In this document: positions 1-6,741 of the stretch, one piece after another
How the letters are laid out: the number at the start of each line of letters is the position of its first letter
Numbering within the stretch: the first letter of the stretch is position 1
Source: UBA6165 sp044233745
GTDB lineage: Bacteria; Bacteroidota; Bacteroidia; Flavobacteriales_D; Crocinitomicaceae
Direction of reading: 5' to 3'
DNA length: 18,273 nt
Assembly: GCA_044233745.1 (NCBI GenBank)
Contig: JBIIJN010000054.1
Coordinates: forward strand, 1-18,273
The notes under the pieces: model-generated
Databases searched by the model: none
What the model saw: the letters and a program-made list of their open reading frames with translations, nothing else
Told to the model about the DNA's origin: nothing
Position numbers and translations under genes: made by a program

Positions 1-1134
1 TCAAGATTTGAGGAAAATGATGAAATTGGTCTGGCGCATTTTATCGAACATTCAATTTTTAAAGGCACCAAAAAACGCCGCGCTTACCATATTCTCAGTC
101 GCCTCGATGCAGTTGGCGGAGAACTCAATGCCTTCACCAGCAAAGAAGAAATGTGCATTTACGCCTCATTCACCAAGCGCTATCTCAATCGCGGGATGGA
201 ACTCTTGGCCGATGTACTCGTCAATTCAACTTTCCCAGAAAAAGAAATTGACAAGGAAAAAGATGTAATCATCGACGAAATCAACTCGTACATGGACAAC
301 CCATCAGAGCACATTTTCGACGAATTTGAAGCCCAACTTTTTGCCAATCACCCACTCGGAAACAACATCTTGGGCACCAAAGAATCTGTTTCTGCATTTA
401 CTCGAACAGATGTTTTGAAATTTATCCAAAAACACTATTTCGCAGAAAACATGGTGCTTTCTGTTGTGGGTCCATACGCCATGAAACGCGTTGTTGAATC
501 TGCTGAGAAATATTTCCAAGAGGTGACAAGTAGCAACACAAAAATCTCTCCACTACCCTATACGGGTTACACACCCATTCATAAATCTGTTGTTTATTCG
601 AACTATCAATCTCATGTTGTATTGGGTGGTTTGGCTTACGATTTGCAGCACAAAAATCGCTTGGGCTTGGCTTTTCTCACCAACATTTTAGGTGGGCCAG
701 CGCTCAATTCAAAATTGGCTTTGGCAGTTCGCGAAAAACACGGTTTGGCCTATAGTGTGGAGTCGAGTTACTCGCCATTTATAGATACCGGCTACCACAG
801 CATTTATTTGGGCACCGACAAAAAATCTTTGAACAAAGCCATCGACTTGGTGCACCGCGAATTGAAAGCGATTCAAGAAAAACCGCTTGGGCGCATCCAG
901 CTTTCCATGGCCAAAGAACAACTCAAAGGTCATTTGGCACTCGCCAGCGAAAACAACGCCAACCTGATGATTGGACTCGGGAAAAGTGTGCTGCTCTACG
1001 ACAAAATTGAAACCACCAAAGAGCTTTTCGCCAAGATCGACGCCATCTCCGCCAACGATTTAATGGATATCGCCCGAGAAACCTACAATTCGAATAATCT
1101 CTCGAGTTTGGTTTTTGTGCCAGAGGAAGATTAA
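1..1134 (+). CDS. M16 family zinc metallopeptidase, 5'-truncated by the window edge
   Basis: Open from the first base in frame 1 to TAA at 1132-1134 (377 codons); the true start lies upstream. The zinc site is intact: HFIEH at codons 13-17 (bases 37-51) supplies the two His ligands and the catalytic Glu, and a Glu in the VIIDEI segment (codon 93) lies 76 residues after the second His, the normal inverzincin spacing. GGELNAFTSKEE follows, as in processing-peptidase-like M16 proteins. The second, inactive half keeps the Arg/Tyr segment VREKHGLAYSVE. The length fits a single two-domain M16B protein of about 400 residues that has lost roughly 25-30 N-terminal residues. Family members cleave peptides inside a closed chamber; the substrate cannot be told from sequence. 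The internal ATG at 151 is not the start, because it would remove the zinc motif. There is no clear terminator before the next gene. Confidence 0.93.
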   Translation, partial: SRFEENDEIGLAHFIEHSIFKGTKKRRAYHILSRLDAVGGELNAFTSKEEMCIYASFTKRYLNRGMELLADVLVNSTFPEKEIDKEKDVIIDEINSYMDNPSEHIFDEFEAQLFANHPLGNNILGTKESVSAFTRTDVLKFIQKHYFAENMVLSVVGPYAMKRVVESAEKYFQEVTSSNTKISPLPYTGYTPIHKSVVYSNYQSHVVLGGLAYDLQHKNRLGLAFLTNILGGPALNSKLALAVREKHGLAYSVESSYSPFIDTGYHSIYLGTDKKSLNKAIDLVHRELKAIQEKPLGRIQLSMAKEQLKGHLALASENNANLMIGLGKSVLLYDKIETTKELFAKIDAISANDLMDIARETYNSNNLSSLVFVPEED

Positions 1135-1148
1135 TTAATGTTAACATA

Positions 1149-1212
1149 ATCAAATCCTATCAAACTATTGATAAAATTGATGTTAACTATCAAGATAGAC
1201 GCTGTATCTTTG
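1149..1212 (+). promoter_or_regulatory. Promoter and candidate operator cluster for the peroxiredoxin unit
   Basis: TATCTTTG at 1205-1212 is a perfect Bacteroidota -7 element (TAnnTTTG), about 40 bases before the peroxiredoxin ATG. The best upstream element is TTG at 1177-1179, at a slightly long spacing of 25. Upstream and overlapping lie five ATCAA/TTGAT pentamers in 45 bases (starting at 1149, 1159, 1168, 1177 and 1189). Two of them form the perfect inverted repeat TATCAA-ACTA-TTGATA at 1158-1173. A separate palindrome, TGTTAACA, sits at 1139-1146. The promoter call is fairly secure. That the pentamers bind a regulator is inference. Confidence 0.65.
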
Positions 1213-1251
1213 CAGTATCAAAATGAATTATTAATTTAAACAACAATAACT

Positions 1252-1872
1252 ATGGCTTTTGTAGGAAAAAAATTTCCAGGGATTACAGTAAACGCAATGG
1301 ATTCAATGGGTGACACAATCAAATTGAACGTGTTTGAAGAAGCGACAAAAAACAACAAAAAAGTTTGTCTTTTCTGGTACCCGAAAGATTTCACATTTGT
1401 ATGTCCAACAGAATTGCACGCGTTTCAAGCTGCTTTAGGTGAATTTGAAAAAAGAAACACAATCGTTTTCGGTGCTTCATGTGACTCAGCTCAGGTTCAC
1501 TTTGCTTGGTTGACAACAGCCAAAGACCAAGGCGGAATTGAAGGTGTGACTTACCCATTATTGGCCGACACAACACGTGCTTTGTCAATGGAATTGGATA
1601 TTTTGGACTACGACATGTTCTCTGACGAAGACAATGGTGGTGACAACGTAACTTACCGCGCAACTTATTTGATCGACGAAACGGGAACTGTATTTCACGA
1701 ATCAATCAACCACATGCCATTGGGCAGAAACGTGAACGAATACTTGCGTTTGATTGATGCATTCTCGCACGTTCAAAACCACGGTGAAGTTTGTCCAGCC
1801 AACTGGGAAGAAGGAAAAGATGCAATGAAAGCAACACCTTCTGGAACAGCTGAATATTTGGCAACACATTAA
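1252..1872 (+). CDS. Typical 2-Cys peroxiredoxin (AhpC/TSA family)
   Basis: A 206-residue cytosolic thiol peroxidase that reduces H2O2 and organic hydroperoxides. The peroxidatic Cys51 sits in FTFVCPTELHAF with the conserved Pro and Thr nearby. The resolving Cys181 sits in HGEVCPANWEEG, the typical 2-Cys arrangement. GGIEGVTYPLL covers the loop that is GGLG in over-oxidation-sensitive enzymes; here the last Gly is shifted and the tail ends EYLATH without the usual YF pair, so inactivation by peroxide may be weaker (inference). Length is normal. The ATG at 1252 follows the A-rich AACAATAACT, with no Shine-Dalgarno. The thioredoxin and DUF6952 genes downstream probably share its transcript, and the thioredoxin is a plausible reductant. 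A heptamer repeat starts four bases after its stop. Confidence 0.97.
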   Translation: MAFVGKKFPGITVNAMDSMGDTIKLNVFEEATKNNKKVCLFWYPKDFTFVCPTELHAFQAALGEFEKRNTIVFGASCDSAQVHFAWLTTAKDQGGIEGVTYPLLADTTRALSMELDILDYDMFSDEDNGGDNVTYRATYLIDETGTVFHESINHMPLGRNVNEYLRLIDAFSHVQNHGEVCPANWEEGKDAMKATPSGTAEYLATH

Positions 1873-1938
1873 TACTAGCGGCTAGCTTCTAGCGACTTGC
1901 TTCTAGCAGCTAGTCGCCAGTAGCCAGCAGCCAGAAAC
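1873..1938 (+). repeat. Intergenic heptamer repeat array (YAGYNNC), copy 1
   Basis: Bases 1876-1938 divide exactly into nine 7-base units of the pattern YAGYNNC: TAGCGGC, TAGCTTC, TAGCGAC, TTGCTTC, TAGCAGC, TAGTCGC, CAGTAGC, CAGCAGC and CAGAAAC. Only the fourth (TTG) and the last (CAGA) deviate. T-type units come first, C-type last. The 18 bases 1873-1890 recur exactly on the minus strand at 3731-3748, and TAGCCAGCAGCCA at 1921-1933 recurs on the minus strand at 3671-3683, in the same order. It fills the gap between the peroxiredoxin stop and the thioredoxin start. CTAG-containing units can pair with one another, so the RNA may fold. Function unknown. Confidence 0.85.
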
Positions 1939-1948
1939 CCATAAAGAT

Positions 1949-2263
1949 ATGTTCATAGAATTAACAGAAGACAATCTACAGCAATACCTAACTGACAACG
2001 CCAAAGTGATGGTGCAGTATGGTGCAGGTTGGTGCGGGAATTGTAAAATTACTAAACCAAAATTCAAGCGTTTTTCCGAAGCGCATCCTGATGTGCCATT
2101 TTTGTATATCGATGCGGAGAAATTGCCAAATTCACGTGCTTTTGCTGATGTTTCGAACTTGCCCACTTTTGCAGGATTCGTAAACGGTAAACTCGTGAAA
2201 CAAGGTCAAGGAAATAAGGTTGAATTAATAGAAGAAATTATCAATGAGGTTACCAGTAATTAA
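1949..2263 (+). CDS. Thioredoxin family protein
   Basis: A 104-residue single-domain thioredoxin fold without a signal peptide, so cytosolic. The redox motif is WCGNC (Cys29, Cys32), a variant of WCGPC; Asn in place of Pro usually changes the redox potential. NLPTF supplies the cis-proline loop facing the active site. It lies 76 bases after the peroxiredoxin and overlaps the next gene by 20 bases, so it is likely co-transcribed with both. Its probable job is reducing the neighbouring peroxiredoxin or a related thiol protein (inference from context). ATG at 1949 follows an A-rich stretch and gives the normal fold start. No promoter was seen between it and the peroxiredoxin. Confidence 0.92.
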   Translation: MFIELTEDNLQQYLTDNAKVMVQYGAGWCGNCKITKPKFKRFSEAHPDVPFLYIDAEKLPNSRAFADVSNLPTFAGFVNGKLVKQGQGNKVELIEEIINEVTSN

Positions 2264-2501
2264 GCATCTCGCAAGTTTCATCGAGCGCAACGACGAGGAC
2301 TATGTGGTTGAAGCCATGGAAGTCTTAGAAGATTTGGTGGAAGCACCGGGCATCAAAGACGAAGAATTGGACGTAATTGGAGAATTGCTTTCTAATTTCT
2401 CAGGCGCACTTGAAGTGCACCAAGCCATCAAAGCAGGCAAGTCCCAGCGCGATGCTTTGAATGAGTTTATGAAGCGCGTTACAGGCTCCATTGATAAATG
2501 A
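2244..2501 (+). CDS. DUF6952 family small acidic protein
   Basis: An 85-residue helical, acidic protein with no membrane segment and no cysteines. It resembles the flavobacterial family I know as DUF6952, recognised from the opening LPVIKHLASFIE and the ending of the form NEFMKRVTGSIDK. The family usually follows a peroxiredoxin and a thioredoxin, as here. Its function is unknown. The start codon overlaps the end of the thioredoxin gene by 20 bases, indicating translational coupling and perhaps a fixed ratio of the two proteins. The family name is recalled and was not searched. That the ORF is real is supported by the overlap and the context. Confidence 0.85.
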   Translation: MRLPVIKHLASFIERNDEDYVVEAMEVLEDLVEAPGIKDEELDVIGELLSNFSGALEVHQAIKAGKSQRDALNEFMKRVTGSIDK

Positions 2502-2629
2502 TGTTTTCTCCAGAAGCCGAGTAAGAGGAAGTTTTTCGATTCATACAATTTCGAAAATACAACAAGACGTTTCCGCCATGAAAAGGAAATAACAAAAGAC
2601 AAACAGACTCAAGCTCGGGTTTGAAATTT

Positions 2630-2665
2630 AAAAACCGCTTATTCGAAAGAAAGAGCGGTTTTTTT
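2630..2665. terminator. Intrinsic terminator, probably bidirectional, between the peroxiredoxin operon and rluB
   Basis: AAAAACCGCT at 2630-2639 pairs with AGCGGTTTTT at 2654-2663 around a short loop, followed by T to 2665. On the other strand the A-run 2630-2634 gives five T after the same stem. It therefore serves the plus-strand peroxiredoxin unit, ending at 2501, and could also serve the minus-strand pseudouridine synthase ending at 2696. Bases 2502-2629 show no other feature. Confidence 0.85.
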
Positions 2666-2695
2666 GTGACTTTATCGTAAATAAAAAAACAGTAT

Positions 2696-3601
2696 TTAAT
2701 ACATCCTCATAAAGCTCAATTCATGCTCAGTAACGTCTCTAAAAAAGCCGCGGGGGAGCTCTTTTTTGGTAAGACCAGCAAAGGTAACGCGGTCTAATTT
2801 CATTACTTCATAGCCATGTTTTTCGAAGATTTTTCGAATTGCGTTGCCATTGTCGGTTTTGATTTCAACGCCCAATTCATAGTTCTTGGAGTCGTTTACA
2901 ATTTCAGCGTTAATTACTTTTGCTCGGCTGCCCAAATCCCATTTACCCTTGCTTAGGTCTTCTAATTTTTCAAGATTGAATGGTTTGTTGAGTGTTACGT
3001 GAAACAAACTTACAGCCATTTTTGCTGGGTGCACCAATTTCTTAAACAAGTCGCCATCGTTGGTGTAGAGCATCAGCCCTGTGGCATCGCGATCCAATTG
3101 ACCCACCGGATAAATAGTTTCCTTTACTTTTTTGCGAATCAAATCGTATATGGATTTTCTACCCCAAGTATCGTCGGCCGTTACAACAAACTCCTTCGGT
3201 TTATTCACCAAGATATAACGCTTTTTATCTGTATGCACCGTGTCGCCGTCGTATTGTACTTTGTCGCCCGGTTTGATTTTATGACCCAGTTCAGTAACAA
3301 TTACACCGTTTACGCTAATCACTCCAGAAGCGATAAGCACATCGGCTTCTCTACGCGAGCAAACACCAGCATTCGACAAAAATTTATTCAATCGCTGGTC
3401 TAGGGCGTCCATTTTGGGTAGCGGATCGCCAGGTGCTTTTGTACGTTTGGGTCCACGGAAAGTAGGCTTATCCCCAGTTTTAGTTCCAGACTTCTCACCT
3501 GATTTCGGTCTTGGTTTTGAACTTGGTTTAGAGGCAGCGCTGCCAGATTTGGCTCCCCTCGTAGGTTTGGCTGAATTGGTTGGTTTTTTGGAGCCTCTCA
3601 T
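2696..3601 (-). CDS. rRNA pseudouridine synthase, RsuA/RluB/RluE/RluF family
   Basis: A 301-residue enzyme that isomerises a specific uridine in ribosomal RNA. Residues 1-65 are a disordered basic tail rich in Lys, Ser, Pro and Gly, common in Bacteroidota members. An S4 RNA-binding domain covers about 66-115 (RLNKFLSNAGVCSRREAD). The catalytic domain follows, with Asp170 in the signature VGQLDRDATGLMLYTND. RluB-like specificity (23S) is the usual assignment in this phylum but cannot be fixed from motifs, so no symbol is given. The ATG at 3601 is only some 14 bases downstream of a perfect -7 element, so the mRNA leader is very short; the alternative Met64 would remove only the tail. A heptamer repeat lies just upstream. 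Confidence 0.93.
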   Translation of the reverse strand: MRGSKKPTNSAKPTRGAKSGSAASKPSSKPRPKSGEKSGTKTGDKPTFRGPKRTKAPGDPLPKMDALDQRLNKFLSNAGVCSRREADVLIASGVISVNGVIVTELGHKIKPGDKVQYDGDTVHTDKKRYILVNKPKEFVVTADDTWGRKSIYDLIRKKVKETIYPVGQLDRDATGLMLYTNDGDLFKKLVHPAKMAVSLFHVTLNKPFNLEKLEDLSKGKWDLGSRAKVINAEIVNDSKNYELGVEIKTDNGNAIRKIFEKHGYEVMKLDRVTFAGLTKKELPRGFFRDVTEHELSFMRMY

Positions 3602-3614
3602 AAAAAAATTTTTG

Positions 3615-3622
3615 CAAAGATA
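3615..3622 (-). promoter_or_regulatory. Promoter -7 element for the pseudouridine synthase
   Basis: Read on the minus strand this is TATCTTTG, identical to the peroxiredoxin -7 element. No TTTG or TTG is found at the expected distance upstream; that position is taken by the heptamer repeat (from 3634 upward). The predicted start of transcription is under 10 bases before the ATG. Confidence 0.6.
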
Positions 3623-3633
3623 CTGTAAATTTG

Positions 3634-3752
3634 GCTGCTGACGACTGGCTGGTGACTGGCTGCTGGTAATTGGCTGCTGGCTATTTTATAAAAGGAGTAA
3701 AATTCTAGAAAAACAGTAATGATTTTCACCAGAAGCTAGCCGCTAGTAGCCT
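3634..3752 (-). repeat. Intergenic heptamer repeat array, copy 2 (inverted, split)
   Basis: Read on the minus strand, this holds the same YAGYNNC units as copy 1 in two blocks. The first, 3752-3731, includes an exact copy of the 18 bases at 1873-1890. After 47 unrelated A/T-rich bases comes the C-type block, which contains TAGCCAGCAGCCA (3683-3671), then further CAGCAGC/CAGTCAC-like units down to 3634 with one 4-base phase break. The order of blocks matches copy 1, where the middle is 30 bases of further heptamers. It starts a few bases after the stop codon of the CNNM/CorC gene, in that gene's sense direction, and ends at the pseudouridine synthase promoter. Confidence 0.82.
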
Positions 3753-3757
3753 TTTAA

Positions 3758-5017
3758 CTAAACTCGTCTAACCTCCACCAACTCAATTCGTCGATCCGAA
3801 ACTTGTGTAATTTCGAGGTGAAGACCAAGTTCTTCGAGCTCCAAGGCATCTCCTTTTTCTGGAATGCGCTCCAAATAATGTAGAATCATGCCTCCAAGTG
3901 TGTCATATTCCTCACTTTCATGGAGATTGAACCCATAAGTTTCATTGAGATAATCCACCTCGTGGCGCGCACTGAGCAGGAAGAGATTTTCACCGATTTG
4001 TTCTTCCACCCAATCTTCTTTGTCGTGTTCATCTTCAATTTCACCAAAAATTTCTTCAACAAGATCTTCGATGGTAATCAAGCCCGATGTGCCTCCAAAT
4101 TCATCTACCACAATTGCAATATTCCCCGATTGTCGAGCAAACAATTCCATCAACTGCTTACTCGGCATAGCTTCAGGAATAACAGAAATGGGTAATAAAA
4201 TCTGTTTCACTGAGCTTGGCTTTTTAAACAAATCGAAAGAATGTACATAACCAATCACATGGTCTATGTCTTCACGGTAAATCAAAATTTTTGAAAGTCC
4301 TGTTTCAATGAATTTGGTGCGTAAAACTTCAATGTCCGTTTCAATATCCAAAGCCTCAATTTCTGTACGCGGAACCATACAATCGCGTACTCGAATCTTT
4401 GAAAAGTCGAGTGCGTTTTGTAAAAATTTAATTTCATGGTCGATATCAGAATTGTGCGCAATACGATCGTTGGCATCTTGCATAAAATGCATCAAATCAA
4501 CTTTGGTGAAGACTTGCTCTGTTTTCTCTGGCTTGATACCCATTAAGCGCAAAAACAAACGTGCCAGCGACAATACAAATTCAGTGGGTATAAACAATAT
4601 AACATTGATCACAAATAGTGGAACGGCCACAACATTCAAAATAGAATTTGGGTTGATTTGAAAGAAAACTTTGGGCAAAAATTCGCCGGTAACCAATATT
4701 AAAATCGTTGCTAAAATGGTCTGAATCAGCATCGATATTCCTGGACTAAAAAAGGTGTTAAGTACGGGGTCTATAACCGTTGCGAATTCCATACCATAAA
4801 TCACTAAGGCTATATTGTTGCCAATGAGCATGGTTGAAATAAACCTATCTGGGTATTTTAGAAAACGAGAAAGAATTTTTCCCGACAATTTACCAGCTTT
4901 ATTATCCACCTCTATTTTCAATCTATTGGCGGCAACATAGGCAATTTCGCTGCCTGAGAAAAACGCGGAAAAAACCAGCGTCAGTAACATTATGATATAA
5001 CTACTCGGGTCGTCCAT
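3758..5017 (-). CDS. CNNM/CorC (HlyC-like) membrane protein with CBS pair
   Basis: A 419-residue inner-membrane protein. The CNNM (DUF21) transmembrane domain covers about residues 5-185, with FFSGSEIAYVAAN at 19-31 and GEFLPK at 111-116. A CBS pair follows at about 212-325 (CMVPRTEIEALD, then DEFGGTSGLITIEDLVEEIFGEI). A CorC/HlyC domain forms the end (about 340-417). CNNM relatives export Mg2+ or other divalent ions; 'hemolysin' in old annotations is historical. I considered GldE, a gliding-motility paralogue of the same build, but as I recall GldE has a different first helix (SGAEVALFSL-like), so this is more likely the general transporter. It is the last gene of the long minus-strand operon, three bases after purD. 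Confidence 0.9.
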   Translation of the reverse strand: MDDPSSYIIMLLTLVFSAFFSGSEIAYVAANRLKIEVDNKAGKLSGKILSRFLKYPDRFISTMLIGNNIALVIYGMEFATVIDPVLNTFFSPGISMLIQTILATILILVTGEFLPKVFFQINPNSILNVVAVPLFVINVILFIPTEFVLSLARLFLRLMGIKPEKTEQVFTKVDLMHFMQDANDRIAHNSDIDHEIKFLQNALDFSKIRVRDCMVPRTEIEALDIETDIEVLRTKFIETGLSKILIYREDIDHVIGYVHSFDLFKKPSSVKQILLPISVIPEAMPSKQLMELFARQSGNIAIVVDEFGGTSGLITIEDLVEEIFGEIEDEHDKEDWVEEQIGENLFLLSARHEVDYLNETYGFNLHESEEYDTLGGMILHYLERIPEKGDALELEELGLHLEITQVSDRRIELVEVRRV

Positions 5018-5020
5018 GAT

Positions 5021-6295
5021 CTATTGCAAATCTTTTCCAATATCTTTTCGGTAATACGCCCCCTCATATTTGATGATAGCAGCATTGGCATAGCTACGTT
5101 CGAGAGCAAGCGGTAAATCTTTAGCCAGAGAAGTAATCGCTAAAACACGACCGCCATTGGTTTTCACCACGGGACCATCACTACTTGTTCCTGCATGAAA
5201 CACTTGACTGCCGTGCACCTCGTTGAGTCCAAAAATAGTATGACCTTTTGCGTAATCTTCAGGGTAACCACCTGCAACCATCATCACGGTTGCTGCGGTT
5301 CTTGGGTCAAATTCCATATCGCGCTCTGACAAAGTTTCCGTGTAAACACCTTCAAACAAGTCCAAAATATCAGATTTGATTCGTGGCATTACTACTTCTG
5401 TTTCGGGGTCGCCCATGCGGCAATTGTATTCAATCACATACGGTTCATTCTTGACGATCATCAGACCAATAAAAACAAAACCTTTATAATCAATACCTTC
5501 GGCTTGCAATCCTTTAATTGTAGGTTTCACAACACGTGTTTCAATTTTGTCCATCAAATCGGCCGTGGCAAATGGCACTGGCGAAACAGCCCCCATCCCT
5601 CCAGTATTCAATCCTGTATCACCTTCACCGATGCGCTTGTAATCTTTGGCTTCAGGTAGAATTTTATAAGAATGACCATCTGTTAACACAAAAACCGACA
5701 TTTCTATGCCTTTCAAAAATTCTTCAATCACCACGCGTTTGCTAGCATCGCCGAATTTTTTAGAAACCAACATGTTTTTCAGCTCCTTTTTGGCTTCTTT
5801 CACATCATCAATAATCAAAACACCTTTTCCGGCAGCCAAACCATCTGCTTTTAAAACAAAAGGCGGTTTCAGCTTTTCCAAGAAAGCATAACCCTCTTCA
5901 ATATTGCTTTTTGTGAAAGTCATGTATTTGGCCGTTGGAATCTTGTATTTGAACATGAATTTTTTAGAAAAATCCTTACTGCCTTCTAATTGAGCTCCTA
6001 ATTTGCCCGGGCCAATGATATGCACATGCTTGGTTTCTGCTTGGGCCTCTAGAAAATCGCGCACCCCTAGAACAAGCGGGTCTTCTGGACCAACTACAAC
6101 AAGCTCAATACCTTTTTCTACGATAAAATTTTTGATGCCCTCAAAATCCGTGGCTTTCAATTCCACGTTGATTCCATGCAAACGCGTGCCGGCATTCCCT
6201 GGCGCGATATACAATTCCTCCAAATTCGAACTTTGGGTAATTTTCCAGCTCAAAGCGTGCTCTCTTCCTCCCGATCCTAATAGTAATACTTTCAT
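5021..6295 (-). CDS. purD: Phosphoribosylamine-glycine ligase (GAR synthetase)
   Basis: A 424-residue cytosolic ATP-grasp enzyme for the second step of de novo purine synthesis: phosphoribosylamine + glycine + ATP gives GAR + ADP + Pi. All family landmarks are present: LLLGSGGREHAL at the N-terminus (PRA-binding Rossmann part), GPEDPLVLG at 69-77, the ATP-grasp segment LKADGLAAGKGV at 148-159, GDTGLNTGGMGAVSP at 225-239, and the Mg-binding EYNCRMGDPETE at 289-300. Length is normal for a stand-alone PurD. ATG at 6295 puts the Rossmann glycines at the usual position. It lies 21 bases after the unknown gene and three before the CNNM gene. No other purine gene is in the window. Confidence 0.98.
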   Translation of the reverse strand: MKVLLLGSGGREHALSWKITQSSNLEELYIAPGNAGTRLHGINVELKATDFEGIKNFIVEKGIELVVVGPEDPLVLGVRDFLEAQAETKHVHIIGPGKLGAQLEGSKDFSKKFMFKYKIPTAKYMTFTKSNIEEGYAFLEKLKPPFVLKADGLAAGKGVLIIDDVKEAKKELKNMLVSKKFGDASKRVVIEEFLKGIEMSVFVLTDGHSYKILPEAKDYKRIGEGDTGLNTGGMGAVSPVPFATADLMDKIETRVVKPTIKGLQAEGIDYKGFVFIGLMIVKNEPYVIEYNCRMGDPETEVVMPRIKSDILDLFEGVYTETLSERDMEFDPRTAATVMMVAGGYPEDYAKGHTIFGLNEVHGSQVFHAGTSSDGPVVKTNGGRVLAITSLAKDLPLALERSYANAAIIKYEGAYYRKDIGKDLQ

Positions 6296-6316
6296 TTTTG
6301 TTGTGCTTGTGCTATT

Positions 6317-6730
6317 CTATGGTATTAAAACGCCCTTCTTTTGCATAATAGGAATGGCAACCAAATTTTCTGTTTTAATACTTTCTGGCAAAAATATATA
6401 TCGTTTGTCGTACATCGTGTCTCCAATCCAAAAACTTACCCAATATTCATTGTTCAATCCAAACAACTCAGGCATTATGGGTTCAATTTTCACAAAGGAA
6501 TTCGCGGGCAATTCATCCACCACATGGCGCAAAACTGATGTTTCCATTTTCTCGCCAGTTTTCAGATTCTCTCCATATCCGCGCGAAACCACCATGCAGC
6601 CTTTCAAATCATCTGCTCGCTCATTGATGAGAAAAACATTGTGTTGTTCGGCTTGCTCTTCTTCGTTGAATTCAGCAACAATGGCAACACTTACGCCCTC
6701 AGCAGGATTACTTTTTAAATACTCTTTCAT
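6317..6730 (-). CDS. Conserved protein of unknown function
   Basis: A 137-residue soluble, acidic protein with no signal peptide, membrane helix or known catalytic motif. Notable segments are CMVVSRGYGENLKTGEK in the middle, then SVLRHVVDELPANSF and NNEYWVSFWIGDTMYDKRYIFLP. It looks like a compact alpha/beta domain; I recall similar unnamed proteins in other Bacteroidota but can give no family name. It is placed between the serine hydrolase (11 bases upstream) and purD (21 bases downstream), so it is almost surely co-transcribed. The first Met (6730) is the only sensible start. Function cannot be inferred from context, since its neighbours belong to unrelated pathways. Confidence 0.85.
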   Translation of the reverse strand: MKEYLKSNPAEGVSVAIVAEFNEEEQAEQHNVFLINERADDLKGCMVVSRGYGENLKTGEKMETSVLRHVVDELPANSFVKIEPIMPELFGLNNEYWVSFWIGDTMYDKRYIFLPESIKTENLVAIPIMQKKGVLIP

Positions 6731-6741
6731 GAATTTATCTT

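Noticed and set aside
151..1134. ATG at 151 as the start of the M16 peptidase
   Set aside because: The frame is open to base 1 and the zinc-binding HFIEH lies upstream of this ATG, so the gene is cut by the window edge rather than starting here.
1149..1200. OxyR-type site (ATAG-N7-CTAT series) upstream of the peroxiredoxin
   Set aside because: CTAT and ATAG tetramers occur but not in the required order and spacing.
1873..1938. Heptamer array as a CRISPR or a terminator
   Set aside because: Units are 7 bases without spacers, and there is no stable stem followed by a T-run.
3414..3641. Plus-strand ORF opposite the pseudouridine synthase tail
   Set aside because: It is the antisense reading of the Lys/Ser/Pro/Gly-rich N-terminal tail; low-complexity leucine/glycine composition and no start signal.
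3758..5017. GldE gliding-motility protein
   Set aside because: Same domain layout, but the first-helix sequence resembles the general CNNM/CorC transporter group rather than what I recall of GldE; not excluded without a search.
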